Source of the DNA: Platanthera guangdongensis | Lineage: Eukaryota; Streptophyta; Magnoliopsida; Asparagales; Orchidaceae | Reading direction: 5' to 3' | DNA length: 64,000 bases | NCBI GenBank assembly: GCA_039583875.1 | Contig: CM077150.1 | Span: 50,668,261-50,732,260 of the forward strand | Shown: positions 44,150 through 54,226 of the stretch, one piece after another | Position numbering within the stretch: the first letter of the stretch is position 1 | How the letters are laid out: each line of letters opens with the position of its first letter | Notes under the pieces: model-generated | The model's database searches: none | What the model saw: only the letters and a program-made list of their open reading frames with translations | Told to the model about the DNA's origin: nothing | Made by a program: the position numbers and the translations under genes

Positions 44150-44300
44150 TTGGGAGCTTCGGCTTGGATAGTTAAGAGACAGACGTTTTGGTCTGGCGAG
44201 CTTCAGCTCAGATAGTTAAGAGACGGACGTTTTGGTCCGGGAGTTTCGGCTCGATTGTTTGAGACGGACATTTTAGTCCGGGGAGCTTCGGCTCGGTTTT
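44150..44300 (+). repeat. About 55-bp repeats, GAGCTTCGGCT type
   Basis: Three to four units carry GAGCTTCGGCTCGGATAG followed by GAGACGGACGTTTTGGTCC. They lie in the distal part of the B LTR. Confidence 0.8.
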
Positions 44301-45587
44301 TGGATACGTTAAATTTGCATGTGCATGAAAGGAAAGAAAATTAAGGTGGTGGGTCTTCGGTATTGGAGGGTCGATGCACCGACGGCATTATGCTGACTCG
44401 GCAAGTGTGGCTAGCACTTCGCCAACAAAAGTTCGGTGCACCAGCCGGGAAGAGTACGCAGGAGCTCCGCTTTGTGCACCAGCATTGAGGCATACGATAC
44501 GTCTGACCGGTAGTGCTTTACTGGTTTAGAGGCGGGCGAGGCCCAACCCACCACTTCCGTCTGCCACTACGGAGGTATCCTGGGAGGTTACGACTCCAGA
44601 AAGGTCTGTGTGCACAGAGTCGGGTGTGTGTGTTGCACTTGCATGTTCCATCATACCCACTTGCATGTCATAGCATAACCGATTCATTAACCTTTAACCC
44701 TGACACGTAATGTATAAGTGGAATGAGACGCTTATACATTAGGACTTGCAAAATGACCCCTTTGTCTATAAGCTTAAGTGAGCAAGTTTATAAATTAAGG
44801 TTAATTTTGATATGTATACATATATTACTATTTGATAACCGACACCCCAACGTATAAATTGGTATGGGACTTTTTATACGATGGGAGCCTTGCAGAAGAC
44901 CCCTTGGCTTATGTGTTCTCACATAAGTGAAGGTTACTTTTCATATTTCATCTTATTGTCAATATCTATTATAGAATTTCTAGTATAGGTCCGCTGCCAT
45001 CTGTTTTTGATTATTCACCACCTTCAAGTCCTCCACTTTCTTCTCTCCACTCGGTGCCTAGGAGCCACGGGGAAGGGGTGGGGGATGATATGGCTTAGTC
45101 TTTTAGACTAACGGTTTTCGAACCACATCATTTTAGTGAATCGTGGAGTCCAGCATGGGGGAGCAGCCCCAGAGACCGGTGTGCTTGGAGATGGGCAGTC
45201 TAGCTCTGGTGTTCATACAGCCATGACCGTGAGTCTCGACCTTGAGTAGATGTTCTGTTTTTTTTTTGCTTCCGCATGAGTGATTTGTAGTGAGGACATG
45301 ATGTACCGGGCATAAGCCCGTATTTTAGTACTCTGATTTTTTATTCTGTGGACACTCCCTTCGTGGAGATTATCAATATGATATGTGATCTTCTGTGGAC
45401 TGCTAGTTTGCGTTTACTTTGATTTGCTACTTTTTGTGATCGAATTGGCCGGCAGAATCGGGCTTTGTGGTGATGACCCTTCAGGGCGTGAAGGAGTCAC
45501 CACAAAACGGCAGTCTGGACCTAAGACCCCGGTGTTTTAAAAAGAAAAAATGAGGGGGGGGGGGGGGGGGGTGGGGTGGTCCTTACA

Positions 45588-47120
45588 TATATACACAGTA
45601 ATCTTTTTCTAACTAATCAGGTTTAAAAAAACAGAAAGACTAAAAAGAGTTCATAATTTATTTCTTCTTCCTTTGTTCCTTGTGCTTATCCTCTTTGGCT
45701 TTCTCTCCTGGCTGAGTAAACTTAATCTCCCTGTTTGGATTAGCTGCTTGTGTCTTTGTCATTGTCATGTTAGCAGCACCAATGATATTAAGGGAGGTAG
45801 CTCTTGGCACTACAGCTTCAAGATGTAACTTCATATAATCATCAACATTAAAAAATTTGTTAGCCTTAGCAAACCTGTTAAGCTCTTCCTTTCTGTACTT
45901 GGACATTGTAGTATATTAAGATGGATCTTTCCCTTCAGCTTTTGCTTTGTTAATCATGGATAGGCCAACCAATTCCTGAAACTTGGCCATCCTAGTAGTA
46001 GTAGCTGTCTCAGGATCTTCAAAGTACAGGAGGGGAAGCAGGTTTCTTGGGGCTTTCAGACTTTTGATGTTCAGTGAATTGTTGTTGTTGAAGTTGTTGA
46101 TGCTGCTGCTTGCCAGATGAATAATGCCTTTGCTGGCTGCTTCCTTAAGATGAGGACCTACCCTGTTGTCTTTGATAGGTTTTAAACTGGGTAGTCCTCT
46201 GAGTTGAAGAACTTGAAGCACAGCAGCAGGTGGAGGAGGAGGAGGATCCTTTCTTAATATCTGAAGATGAGGCGAATATCTCCTACTGTTCTTCCTTTCT
46301 TTTTGATGGTTTTTGGACAGCCACATCCATGCTGGCATGCCCTTATAAGGTGTAATCTTCTGGAGTATATAATAAGGAGTGTCATTTGCTGGATTTGGTT
46401 TTGGGGCAGGAGGTGGAGGAGCTTTCCTCTTCTTAGACACTTTCTTTTTCTTGGGTTCATCATCAGAGTCCTCTTCATCATCATCCTCATCATCAGAATC
46501 CCGAGGAGTATCATACAAGGCATCAGTAGCCTTTAGTACAGAATTGCCAATGGGCTTTTCAGCCTGAGTAGGAGCTGGAGGAGGAGTTGGAGGAGGAACT
46601 GGAACTGGAGCAGGAGGGCTATACATAACAGTGCTTTCAACAACTGTTTTTTTTTCTTCTATATTTCCATGGATCAATACATCAATATCAAGCATTGGTG
46701 GATCATCCATTATGAAGGTTGGAGCAGAAATATCTTTTAGAGGGGATGAAATAATGGGGAAACAGATTTTGTGGAGATGGAATAGCTGGAACCTCTATAG
46801 CTGGAACCTCTGTTATAACAAAACAGCCTTTAGTTGTTTGGCAACCTTGGGGCTTATGGGAGAGGTGTAGTGGGACTATAGCCAAAGATGGCTTGATGAT
46901 GTCTGCTGGTAGATTATTCAAATAAGCTATATCAAAAATACTCAATAAATTTAATAGATCTACTGTGAGATTTATAATATAAATCACCAGCAGTATCTAT
47001 TTCAGCCAAAACAGGCTCATCCATCTCAGTATCTGATTTCTGTTAAGTCTTGATTGCAGAAGGATCGTGGTATATCTTCAGAAGAATCAGTCATAAAGGA
47101 ATCAAACTCTGCTGCTAGCC
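45588..47120 (-). mobile_element. Copia element E3, 3' portion (extra ORF), between B LTR and gap
   Basis: Contains the C-terminal half of the extra ORF and about 70 bp of 3' untranslated sequence, then meets the TTACA end of the B LTR. It is assigned to E3 because family, strand and order fit the 54227-60424 portion, but the gap prevents proof. Chromovirus B, or the A/B fusion, appears to have landed in its 3' region. Confidence 0.75.
45658..47120 (-). pseudogene. Additional ORF after pol, C-terminal half (E3 copy)
   Basis: Minus strand. It keeps the proline-rich stretch ('PPAPVPVPPPTPPPAP'), 'DALYDTPRDSDDEDDDEE', a strong basic cluster 'KKKKVSKKRKAPPPP' (nuclear-localisation-like), 'NDTPYYILQK', and the C-terminal 'FEDPE', 'TTRMAKFQEL', 'INKAKAEGKD', 'KFFNVDDYMKLHLEAVVPR', 'NPNREIKF'. 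All align with E1 residues in the same order. Stops occur at 47026 and 45916 and there is a frameshift near 46700; the end is TAA 45658-45660, after the longer C terminus that E1 has lost to a stop. The N-terminal half lies in or beyond the gap. Confidence 0.8.
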
Positions 47121-47620
47121 NNNNNNNNNNNNNNNNNNNNNNNNNNNNNNNNNNNNNNNNNNNNNNNNNNNNNNNNNNNNNNNNNNNNNNNNNNNNNNNN
47201 NNNNNNNNNNNNNNNNNNNNNNNNNNNNNNNNNNNNNNNNNNNNNNNNNNNNNNNNNNNNNNNNNNNNNNNNNNNNNNNNNNNNNNNNNNNNNNNNNNNN
47301 NNNNNNNNNNNNNNNNNNNNNNNNNNNNNNNNNNNNNNNNNNNNNNNNNNNNNNNNNNNNNNNNNNNNNNNNNNNNNNNNNNNNNNNNNNNNNNNNNNNN
47401 NNNNNNNNNNNNNNNNNNNNNNNNNNNNNNNNNNNNNNNNNNNNNNNNNNNNNNNNNNNNNNNNNNNNNNNNNNNNNNNNNNNNNNNNNNNNNNNNNNNN
47501 NNNNNNNNNNNNNNNNNNNNNNNNNNNNNNNNNNNNNNNNNNNNNNNNNNNNNNNNNNNNNNNNNNNNNNNNNNNNNNNNNNNNNNNNNNNNNNNNNNNN
47601 NNNNNNNNNNNNNNNNNNNN
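47121..47620. other. Assembly gap of 500 N
   Basis: Exactly 500 N, probably a placeholder of unknown true size. It hides the end of the chromovirus C 3' LTR (about 555 bp expected) and the E3 region from RT to the middle of the extra ORF. Peptides drawn across it have no meaning. Confidence 0.98.
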
Positions 47621-48148
47621 ACCGAACGGATGGAGGGATCAGGGGGGGGGGGGGGCGGTTTCACACCACAACCAAGAGGGGGCGGCGGCTTGGAGATTCC
47701 TCCTCTTGGCCGAATTCTTCAATGAGAGCTTTAGGGTTAATTTCTTGTCTAATAATCTCATAACAAAGCCTCCTTATATAGGATTTACAAACAAGCCTTA
47801 GCCCTTCATGATGGAGATTTAATCTCATCCATCCGAATGGCTAATTGCACACCAATACTAAAAATAGTTCAAAATGAAAAATAACAACACATGCAATGAA
47901 TATAAAATTATCACATAAACATAGGATAATTTTATATTCCAAATATAAAATAGAGTGCAAGAAAAGGAAATAAATAAGGCTAATGCGTTGCCGTGGCGGT
48001 AGCACGTCGCGGGCGGAGGTTGTAGCGTAGTCTTTCGTTAGCGTCATCGTGCCGCCTCACGTCCTTGAGTCGTATTGCCTTATCAACCGAATCATCAGCA
48101 GCATCGTCAGCATCGTCTTCAAATGGTGGAGGAGGGGGCACGTCATCA
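47621..48148 (-). repeat. Chromovirus C 3' LTR (partial)
   Basis: 528 bp matching the outer part of 53144-54226, beginning TGATGACGTGCC in element orientation. It carries the last 169 nt of pol. The rest is in the gap. Confidence 0.9.
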
Positions 48149-50357
48149 ATCCTCCCCCGCTCAAAAGCACGCATCTCCGTTGCGTGGTCCAACGATAGCG
48201 GTGAAGGAGAGCGGCATCCAAACTCTGCAGCTCCGTCTCGAGTACCCAAGAGTCATCCGAAGGGGGCCGATCACGCCAACAGATGAGAAAGCGGTGGGTG
48301 TCGCCATCAGCAGTGGTAACGGGCTCAGCATCAAGTATCATCTCTGGAGTGGAAAACGTCCGTGGAAACCTGGGGAACATATTAGCAGTAGGCAGGAAAG
48401 AAGGCAACTTACCATCCGATGATATACCTGTGGGGACCGAAAGAGAGAGATCATCTGTACTACCACTCCCCAACCCATGAGAATTTTTAGTGGGAGAAGA
48501 AGACGGCAAAGAAATCAACTCTTGTGGTGGTGACACAAACATCGTTAAATCCGAAACATTAAAAATGGGGGAGATACCCCAATCAGCAGGCAAGTCCAAA
48601 ACGAAAGCGTTGTCACCTAACTTCTTAATAATCCGAAAAGGGCCGGCGCGCTTTGGTGCTAACGTTTTAACGGTGCCAGTTGGCAAGCGTTCGGGAACCA
48701 AACAGACTAAAACTAGATCGCCAATTTTGAAGTCTGATACTCTCCTATGTAAATTAGCGTGCGCTTGATAAGAGTCGTATTGCGTAGTCAAGGTGGCCCG
48801 TATACGTGCGTGTAAATCATGGATGTGCTGGGCGAAGGATTGTGCAAACTGACTTGCCTTGTACGTTGGGGGCAACGACACCAAGTCAAGCGGCAGAGGA
48901 GCCTTATACCCGTGGACAATCTCCTTCGGAGACAGACCCGTAGACCTATTCTTGGAATTATTGTAGGCTAACTGGGCATGGGGAAGGAGAAGATCCCACA
49001 TGCTCTTGTGATCACTCACAAGGTCGTAACAAATTTCCTAAGCTCCGATTAACCACTTCCGTCTGCCCATCAGTTTGGGGATGATACGCAGAGGAAAACA
49101 ATAATCTCGTTCCCATTAATATCCAAAGAGTCTACCAAAAATAACTAGTGAATTTTACGTCCCTATCCGATACTATGGTCTTTGGCACTCCACGGTGACT
49201 AACGACTTCTTTAAAAAAAAGTTTAGCGACGTGAGACGCATCATTCGTCCTACTGCACGGGATGAAATAAGCCATCTTTGAAAACCTATCCACAACTACA
49301 AAAATTGAGTCGTGACGGCGTAGGGTAACGGGAAGGCCTAATACAAAATCCATACTAACGTCTACCCAAGGCATGGAGGGAATAGGCAAGGGTGTATATA
49401 ATCCTACGTTGGTTTTACTACCCTTAGACACCTGGCACGTGCGGCAGCTACTCACTACCTGTCCCACCATAACCTTAAGTTTTGGCCAATAGAATTTGTC
49501 CTCGACTAACGTAATGGTCTTATCTCTACCGAAGTGGCCACTCAACCCTCCGCTATGCAACTCCCATATGATATGTAGTCGTAACGATGACTGTGGAATA
49601 CATAGTTTCCCGTTCCTAAACAGGTAACCGTCCTTGATGACGTAGGCAGATATCGTCGTGGGGAGCTATCCTTGGCAGAAAGATAGAAGTCCTGGAAGTC
49701 AGGACACGTGGCGTACTCATCCTTAATCCTCTCAAATCCTACAACATGTACTTCCATAGAGGTGAGTAAAAGAGTAAGACGACTAAGGGCGTCCGCGACT
49801 CGGTTATCAGCTCCCTTAAGGTGCTTGAGATTAAACATGTAACCTTATAGGAAAGCGACCCACTTAGCGTGACGTGGGCTGATCTTATGCTGGCCATTGA
49901 TGAAACATAAAGCCTCATGATCGGAGAGGATCACAAACTCCTTGGAGAGGAGATAGTGCCTCCAATGGTGTAGACATCGGACTACAGCATAAAACTCCCT
50001 ATCGTAATTAGAATAGTTCAGCTTAGGGCCGGACAACTTCTCGCTAAAATAACTAACGGGATGACCCTCCTGACTCAAGACACCTCCAATCCCCACCCCA
50101 GACGCATCGCATGTGAGCTCAAAGACTTTAGTAAAGTCAGGTAGACGTAAGACAGGTGCCTCAGTCATAAGCTCCTTGATTCGCTCAAAAGTATGGGTGG
50201 CGGACTTCGTCCACGTAAACTCTCCCTTCTTCATACAGTCCGTGATAGGCGCCATAATACTACAGAAGTCTCGTATGAAACGATGATAAAACGTGGCTAA
50301 CCCATGAAAACTACGCACCTCACGTAGGGTGGTTGGCACGGGCCAGTCCTTAATGAC
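47980..50357 (-). pseudogene. pol: Chromovirus C pol, distal half: RNase H, integrase, C terminus reading into the LTR
   Basis: RNase H at 50339-49542 has '[18 protein letters not shown]' and '[11 protein letters not shown]'. Integrase at 49560-49132 has 'HSGGLSGHFGRDKT', 'CRTCQVSKG', 'MDFVLGLPVTLRRHDSIFVV' and 'VSDRDVKFTSYFW'. The C-terminal part 49019-48210 has 'LAYNNSKNRSTGLSP', 'FKIGDLVLV', 'VFDLT'-like 'FNVSDLT' and 'DGDTHRFLICWRDRPPSDDSWV'. After a frameshift near 48210-48250 the frame runs on in the LTR ('DDVPPPPPFEDDADD', 'RLRYNLRPRRATA') to a stop at 47980. Breaks also lie near 50345, 49845 and 49132-49020. The last segment corresponds to the CRM-specific tail rather than a classic chromodomain. 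Confidence 0.87.
48149..48162 (-). promoter_or_regulatory. Chromovirus C polypurine tract
   Basis: The minus strand reads GAGCGGGGGAGGAT immediately before the LTR TGATGACG. It lies within the pol reading frame. Confidence 0.85.
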
Positions 50358-52127
50358 CTAAACCTTGCCCGGATCGACTCGGATACCCTCGGAGTCAACT
50401 ATATAGCCTAAGAACTCTACCTCCGAGACATAGAAAGTGCATTTCTTAAGGTTGAGAAATAATGTCTCCTTCCGCAGGGTGGAAAGGATCACTCTCATGT
50501 GGGAGATGTGCTCGGTAGTAGAGGTGCTATAAATCAGAATATCGTCAAAGTAGACGACAACGAACTTTCCCATGAACGGCTGAAAGACATGTGTCATCAT
50601 CCGGGAGAAGGTACTAGGGGCATTGGACAACCCAAAGGGCATCACAAGCCATTCGTACAGACCATCCTTCGATTTAAATGCCGTCTTCCACTCATCGCCC
50701 TCTCGTATCCTAATCTGGTGATAGCCACTCCGAAGATCTAATTTGGAGAATACGGTGGCTCCAGACAAGACATCCAACAAATCATCTAGGCGGGGAATGG
50801 GGAACCTATATTTGATGGTGATTTTGTTGATAGCCCGACTATCAACACACATCCACCATGTACCATCCTTCTTGGGGGCAAGTAGGGCTGGTACAGCACA
50901 TGGACTCATACTAGTCCTAATAAAACCTTTCGCTAGCAAGCCCTCTATCTGAGACTGCAACTCCAGGTGAACTGCGGGGTGGAGTCGGTAATGGGGCTGA
51001 TTTGGCAAGGAAGACCCCGGGATGAGATCTATCGCATGCTGGATATTCCTAAGCGGGGGTAACGTGGGCGGCAACTCATCCGGGTACACGTCCCTATACT
51101 CCTCCAACAGTACCCGTAACTCACTAGGTAACTCATCCAAAATGCTAGAATCGGGCTTCGCACTTAAGAGGACTAGCGCATACATGATTCCATCAAAGAA
51201 CGGATCCCTCTCAAACTCTTTCCTACCAACTAGATTCAACGTTTTCCATTCTACCGGAATAGTGGTGTCCTTAGCCAAGACTACGGGCTCCTTTGGGATG
51301 GTCGGCCTCAAAGTGATGGTTTTGCCATTGAATTTGAATTCATAAGTGTTGGCTCTACCAAAATGTGTAACATCGCGGTCGTATAGCCAAGGGTGGCCTA
51401 ACAACACATGACAAGCGTCCATCGGAAGGACATCACACCACACCTCATCAATGTAAGATTTGAATGAGAGTGGGACCAGGCATCGCTTGGTAACGGGTAC
51501 AGAGAGCTTGTTGATCCAAGCGACCTGATATGGGGTCGGGTGTGGTTCCGTGACCAAGGACATACGTGCTACGACGTTCTCAGATACGACATTCACGCAG
51601 CTACCACTATCAATAATCAGCTTGCAAAGCTTCTCGCCACTCTTAAAAATTAGAGAAAATATGCTCGTCCTCTTCCAATCATCTAATGGACGAGGAGTGG
51701 TCAAAATACAACGCATCACCATAAAGGGGTGATCGTCCTCTAAGTCACTAGGGACTCCTTCGGGGTCACTCTCCTCTGTGGCGTCGTATACGTAATCATC
51801 AGGGTCGGTAGTTGGCTCTAATAAGGCTAGCGTTTTTGTCGTTGTTGGGCATTCGTAGGCATAGTGGCCTTGAATGCCGCAAGAGTAACAAGTGGTGTTA
51901 GCCTTGCTAACCTTTCCGATAGGGACACGCTCACTCGCAGGGTTCTTGGAGTTCCTAGTGGTCATCACGATTGACTTCGACTCAGTAGATTTAAACTTTC
52001 CCTTATCAGGATATGTGGAAGAAGATGACCCGGTGGTGGACTTGTTCTTCGCATGAGCATAACGGGAGTGAGCCTTAGAGGCTAGGTGTTTTTTAATGTC
52101 CAAGGCGGCATTGAAAGTCGTGTTCAA
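50358..52127 (-). CDS. pol: Chromovirus C gag C terminus, protease and RT (open 589 codons)
   Basis: Open on the minus strand. Zinc knuckle 'CYSCGIQGHYAYEC' at about residues 80-93; protease 'LIIDSGSCVNVVS' at about 172-184. RT follows: 'LPNQPHYRLHPAVHLELQ', 'PCAVPALLAPKKDG', '[15 protein letters not shown]', 'MPFGLSNAPSTFSRMM' and 'VVYFDDILIYS'. It ends at 50358 near 'IRVDPGKV', where a stop follows and RNase H resumes at 50339 in frame or nearly so. The start drawn here is only an internal Met; upstream gag is in another frame. 'DGTWWMC' has Trp where Arg is usual in this clade. As one of the longest open stretches in the window, it shows C is not very old. Confidence 0.9.
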   Translation of the reverse strand: MNTTFNAALDIKKHLASKAHSRYAHAKNKSTTGSSSSTYPDKGKFKSTESKSIVMTTRNSKNPASERVPIGKVSKANTTCYSCGIQGHYAYECPTTTKTLALLEPTTDPDDYVYDATEESDPEGVPSDLEDDHPFMVMRCILTTPRPLDDWKRTSIFSLIFKSGEKLCKLIIDSGSCVNVVSENVVARMSLVTEPHPTPYQVAWINKLSVPVTKRCLVPLSFKSYIDEVWCDVLPMDACHVLLGHPWLYDRDVTHFGRANTYEFKFNGKTITLRPTIPKEPVVLAKDTTIPVEWKTLNLVGRKEFERDPFFDGIMYALVLLSAKPDSSILDELPSELRVLLEEYRDVYPDELPPTLPPLRNIQHAIDLIPGSSLPNQPHYRLHPAVHLELQSQIEGLLAKGFIRTSMSPCAVPALLAPKKDGTWWMCVDSRAINKITIKYRFPIPRLDDLLDVLSGATVFSKLDLRSGYHQIRIREGDEWKTAFKSKDGLYEWLVMPFGLSNAPSTFSRMMTHVFQPFMGKFVVVYFDDILIYSTSTTEHISHMRVILSTLRKETLFLNLKKCTFYVSEVEFLGYIVDSEGIRVDPGKV

Positions 52128-52825
52128 GTCCGTATGCCCATATCACAAGAGTTTCCTTTGGATATTGGGGTTAAGGCCCTTTCGAAATCTAGATAAAGTG
52201 ACTTCGGGGATCTCCCTAAGGTCACATCGCACCATTCGGTCCTTAATTCACCCATATATTCAGCTACCGAGCTTGAGCCCTGCCGCAGAGTGGCAAGCTC
52301 ATCGAACATCTGTGTCCGATGGTACGCAGGAATGTACTGATCGGTCAACAGGTTCTTCATTACTTGCCAACTATAAGGGGGGCTCCGTGTCCGGTTCCTA
52401 GTCTTCGCTCCTCATTCAGCCAGAACGTCTTTGCACGACCTGTTAACTTCATCCGGGCAACTTGGACCTTTTGGGATCCGTCAGGTTGTGTCACTCGAAG
52501 TAACACTCCATATCCACAGTCCAGTTAAGGAAGATTTGGGGTCTCCCATGCCATCATACGTGGGGGAATTTATCTTAATGGCCCTAGTAATGTCAAAGTC
52601 TCGCTCGGGGCGGTGTCCTCTAGGGGGCACCCGGGGAGAGTCCCCATCAGATTCCGAATCAGAGTTATGTTGGTGCTGGTTGGGCCGGTCAACATTAACG
52701 GGTGGCGGGGGTGGCCTAGCTTGGTTTTGTAGGATCTGGGCTAAGACGTTCCTAAGCTCAGCCATTTCGGCACGAAGACCCGCTATAGCCGCGGTGTTGG
52801 GATCACCATGCTCGTTCGCAGCCAT
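52128..52825 (-). pseudogene. gag: Chromovirus C gag, N-terminal part
   Basis: ATG at 52825 ('MAANEHGDPNTAAIAGLRAEM'; only the first residues are diagnostic of a coiled segment). 'DFDITRAIKINSPTYDG' leads into the gag domain; the frame then breaks near 52500. The segment 52360-52124 has 'LTDQYIPAYHRTQMFDEL' and 'LRQGSSSVAEYM', typical of the gypsy gag domain. Frameshifts separate three pieces. Confidence 0.83.
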
Positions 52826-53128
52826 CCTAGACGTAGACGGGGTTGCGTACTCCGTTCCTAGCTAGTGCGCATTCAGGGTTGAGAGGCCCCGGGCAAGATG
52901 AATTTTCTTAGGGCTGTAGCTATATTAAAAAGAATATAGGTTTATATATTCCCAATGTGAATAACACGTAGATCGTTAAATTTTTGTTTTTTGAAATTTT
53001 ACTGAAAAATAAAAATTTCAGCCCGCTATTGGCAGACCACAGAAAATAATTTTTTTGATTTTCTAACGATCCGATCTCCAACAAGGAACGCAGAGAGGAT
53101 GTTTGCAACGTGAAAGTTGAAACGACCG
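52826..53128 (-). other. Chromovirus C leader
   Basis: AT-rich 0.3 kb between PBS and gag, no gene seen. Confidence 0.6.
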
Positions 53129-53140
53129 CCTCTGATACCA
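53129..53140 (-). promoter_or_regulatory. Chromovirus C primer binding site
   Basis: The minus strand reads TGGTATCAGAGG, 3 nt from the LTR end CATCA. Confidence 0.9.
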
Positions 53141-53143
53141 AAT

Positions 53144-54226
53144 TGATGTAGGGATGTCAGATCGGAGATCTCAACGGATCTAACGCTCTATCTCCGCTCT
53201 ATACGTCGTAGATCTACCGCACCTACACAGCACTTATCGCCCACAATATTTCCTCGTCACAAAACGCAGCACAAACAACAAAGGAGGAATGGTCGACTCG
53301 AAAACAACGATCGGAAATTTGAGTCGGAATATTCCCCAAGAAAACATAAAGGTTGCCACTCCTTTTTGAGAGCAAGACCAAGGCTATAGGCCAAGATCCG
53401 CTCAGGCAAATAGGATCCACCTGATCTGGAAATAAAAAGCCTTGCAATGGCGATTTCGATTCAAAACTTGCAGCGATTAAATTAAAGATCCGAGAAAACG
53501 ATTTGCGAAAAACCACCACAACTAAAGAGAAGAAATCACACAAGGGAGGGGAAAGAGATTACCCAACCGGAAAACTTTCACACGAGATAACTGTGGGAGA
53601 ATCACTCTCTCCACGGATCCACCTGCGTCACACTCGAATGGTTTGCAACCTTCTTCCAAGGAGTCGCACCGAAGGAAGCCGCGTCGGAGTCGCACCGAAC
53701 GGATGGACGGAGCAAGAGGGGGGGGGGGCGGCGGTTTTCACACCACAACCAAGGGGGGGCGGCGGCTTGGAGATTCCTCCTCTTGGCCGAATTCCTCAAG
53801 GAGAGCTTTAGGGTTAATTTCTAGTCTAATAATCTCATAACAAAGCCTCCTTATATAGGAGTTACAAACAAGCCTTAGCCCTTCATGATGGAGATTTAAT
53901 CTCATCCATCCGAATGGCTAATTGCCCACACCAATACTAAAAATAGTTAAAATGAAAAAAACTAAAACATGCCAATGAATATAAAATTATCACATAAACA
54001 TAGGATAATTTTATATTCCAATTATATAATAGAGTGCAAGAAAAGGAAATAAATAAGGCTATTGCGTTGCGTGGCGGTAGCACGTCGCGGGCGGAGGTTG
54101 TAGCGTAGCCTTTCGTTAGCGTCATCGTGCCGCCTCACGTCCTTGAGTCGTATTGCCTTATCAACCGGATCATCAGCAGCATCGTCAGCATCATCTTCAA
54201 ATGGTGGAGGAGGGGGCACGTCATCA
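53144..54226 (-). repeat. Chromovirus C 5' LTR with TATA box
   Basis: 1083 bp with TGATG/CATCA inverted ends. A TATATAAG box lies at 53857-53850 on the minus strand. Its outer 205 nt encode a copy of the pol C-terminal tail (54226-54022), as expected because the coding end overlaps the LTR. Confidence 0.92.

Larger units (their letters stand above)
35328..45587 (+). mobile_element. Ty3/gypsy chromovirus B (Tekay-like), 5' end missing
   Basis: It begins directly with gag sequence fused to the A LTR, continues through pol to 39966, and ends in a 5380-bp 3' LTR (40208-45587) with TGTAA...TTACA ends. The 5' LTR, PBS and gag start are absent. Its integrase, RT and terminal domain differ clearly from A, so it is a separate family. 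Confidence 0.88.
40208..45587 (+). repeat. Chromovirus B 3' LTR, 5.4 kb
   Basis: Starts TGTAACATCCC and ends GGTCCTTACA with 5-bp inverted ends. It includes a 157-bp tandem array near the start, a region of transcript-like sequence around 41480-41910, AT-rich sequence 41930-43700, a 55-bp repeat block at 44150-44300, and a run of 18 G (45554-45571) near the end. A 137-codon ORF at 41497-41910 has no recognisable domain. With no second LTR in the window, the length rests on the end motifs, the pol position and the junction with E3. Confidence 0.75.
47621..54226 (-). mobile_element. Ty3/gypsy chromovirus C (CRM-like), inserted in the E3 RT
   Basis: Minus strand: 5' LTR 54226-53144, PBS 53140-53129, gag from 52825, pol to 47980, partial 3' LTR from 48148 into the gap. 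LTR ends TGATG/CATCA, the integrase type ('MDFVLGLP', 'FVVVDRFSKMAYFIPC') and pol reading into the 3' LTR are CRM-clade features. Right flank CTTAG (54227-54231) is the presumed target duplication; the left copy is in the gap. Confidence 0.88.

Noticed and set aside
47026..47725. ORFs drawn across the N gap
   Set aside because: Most of their length is undetermined sequence.
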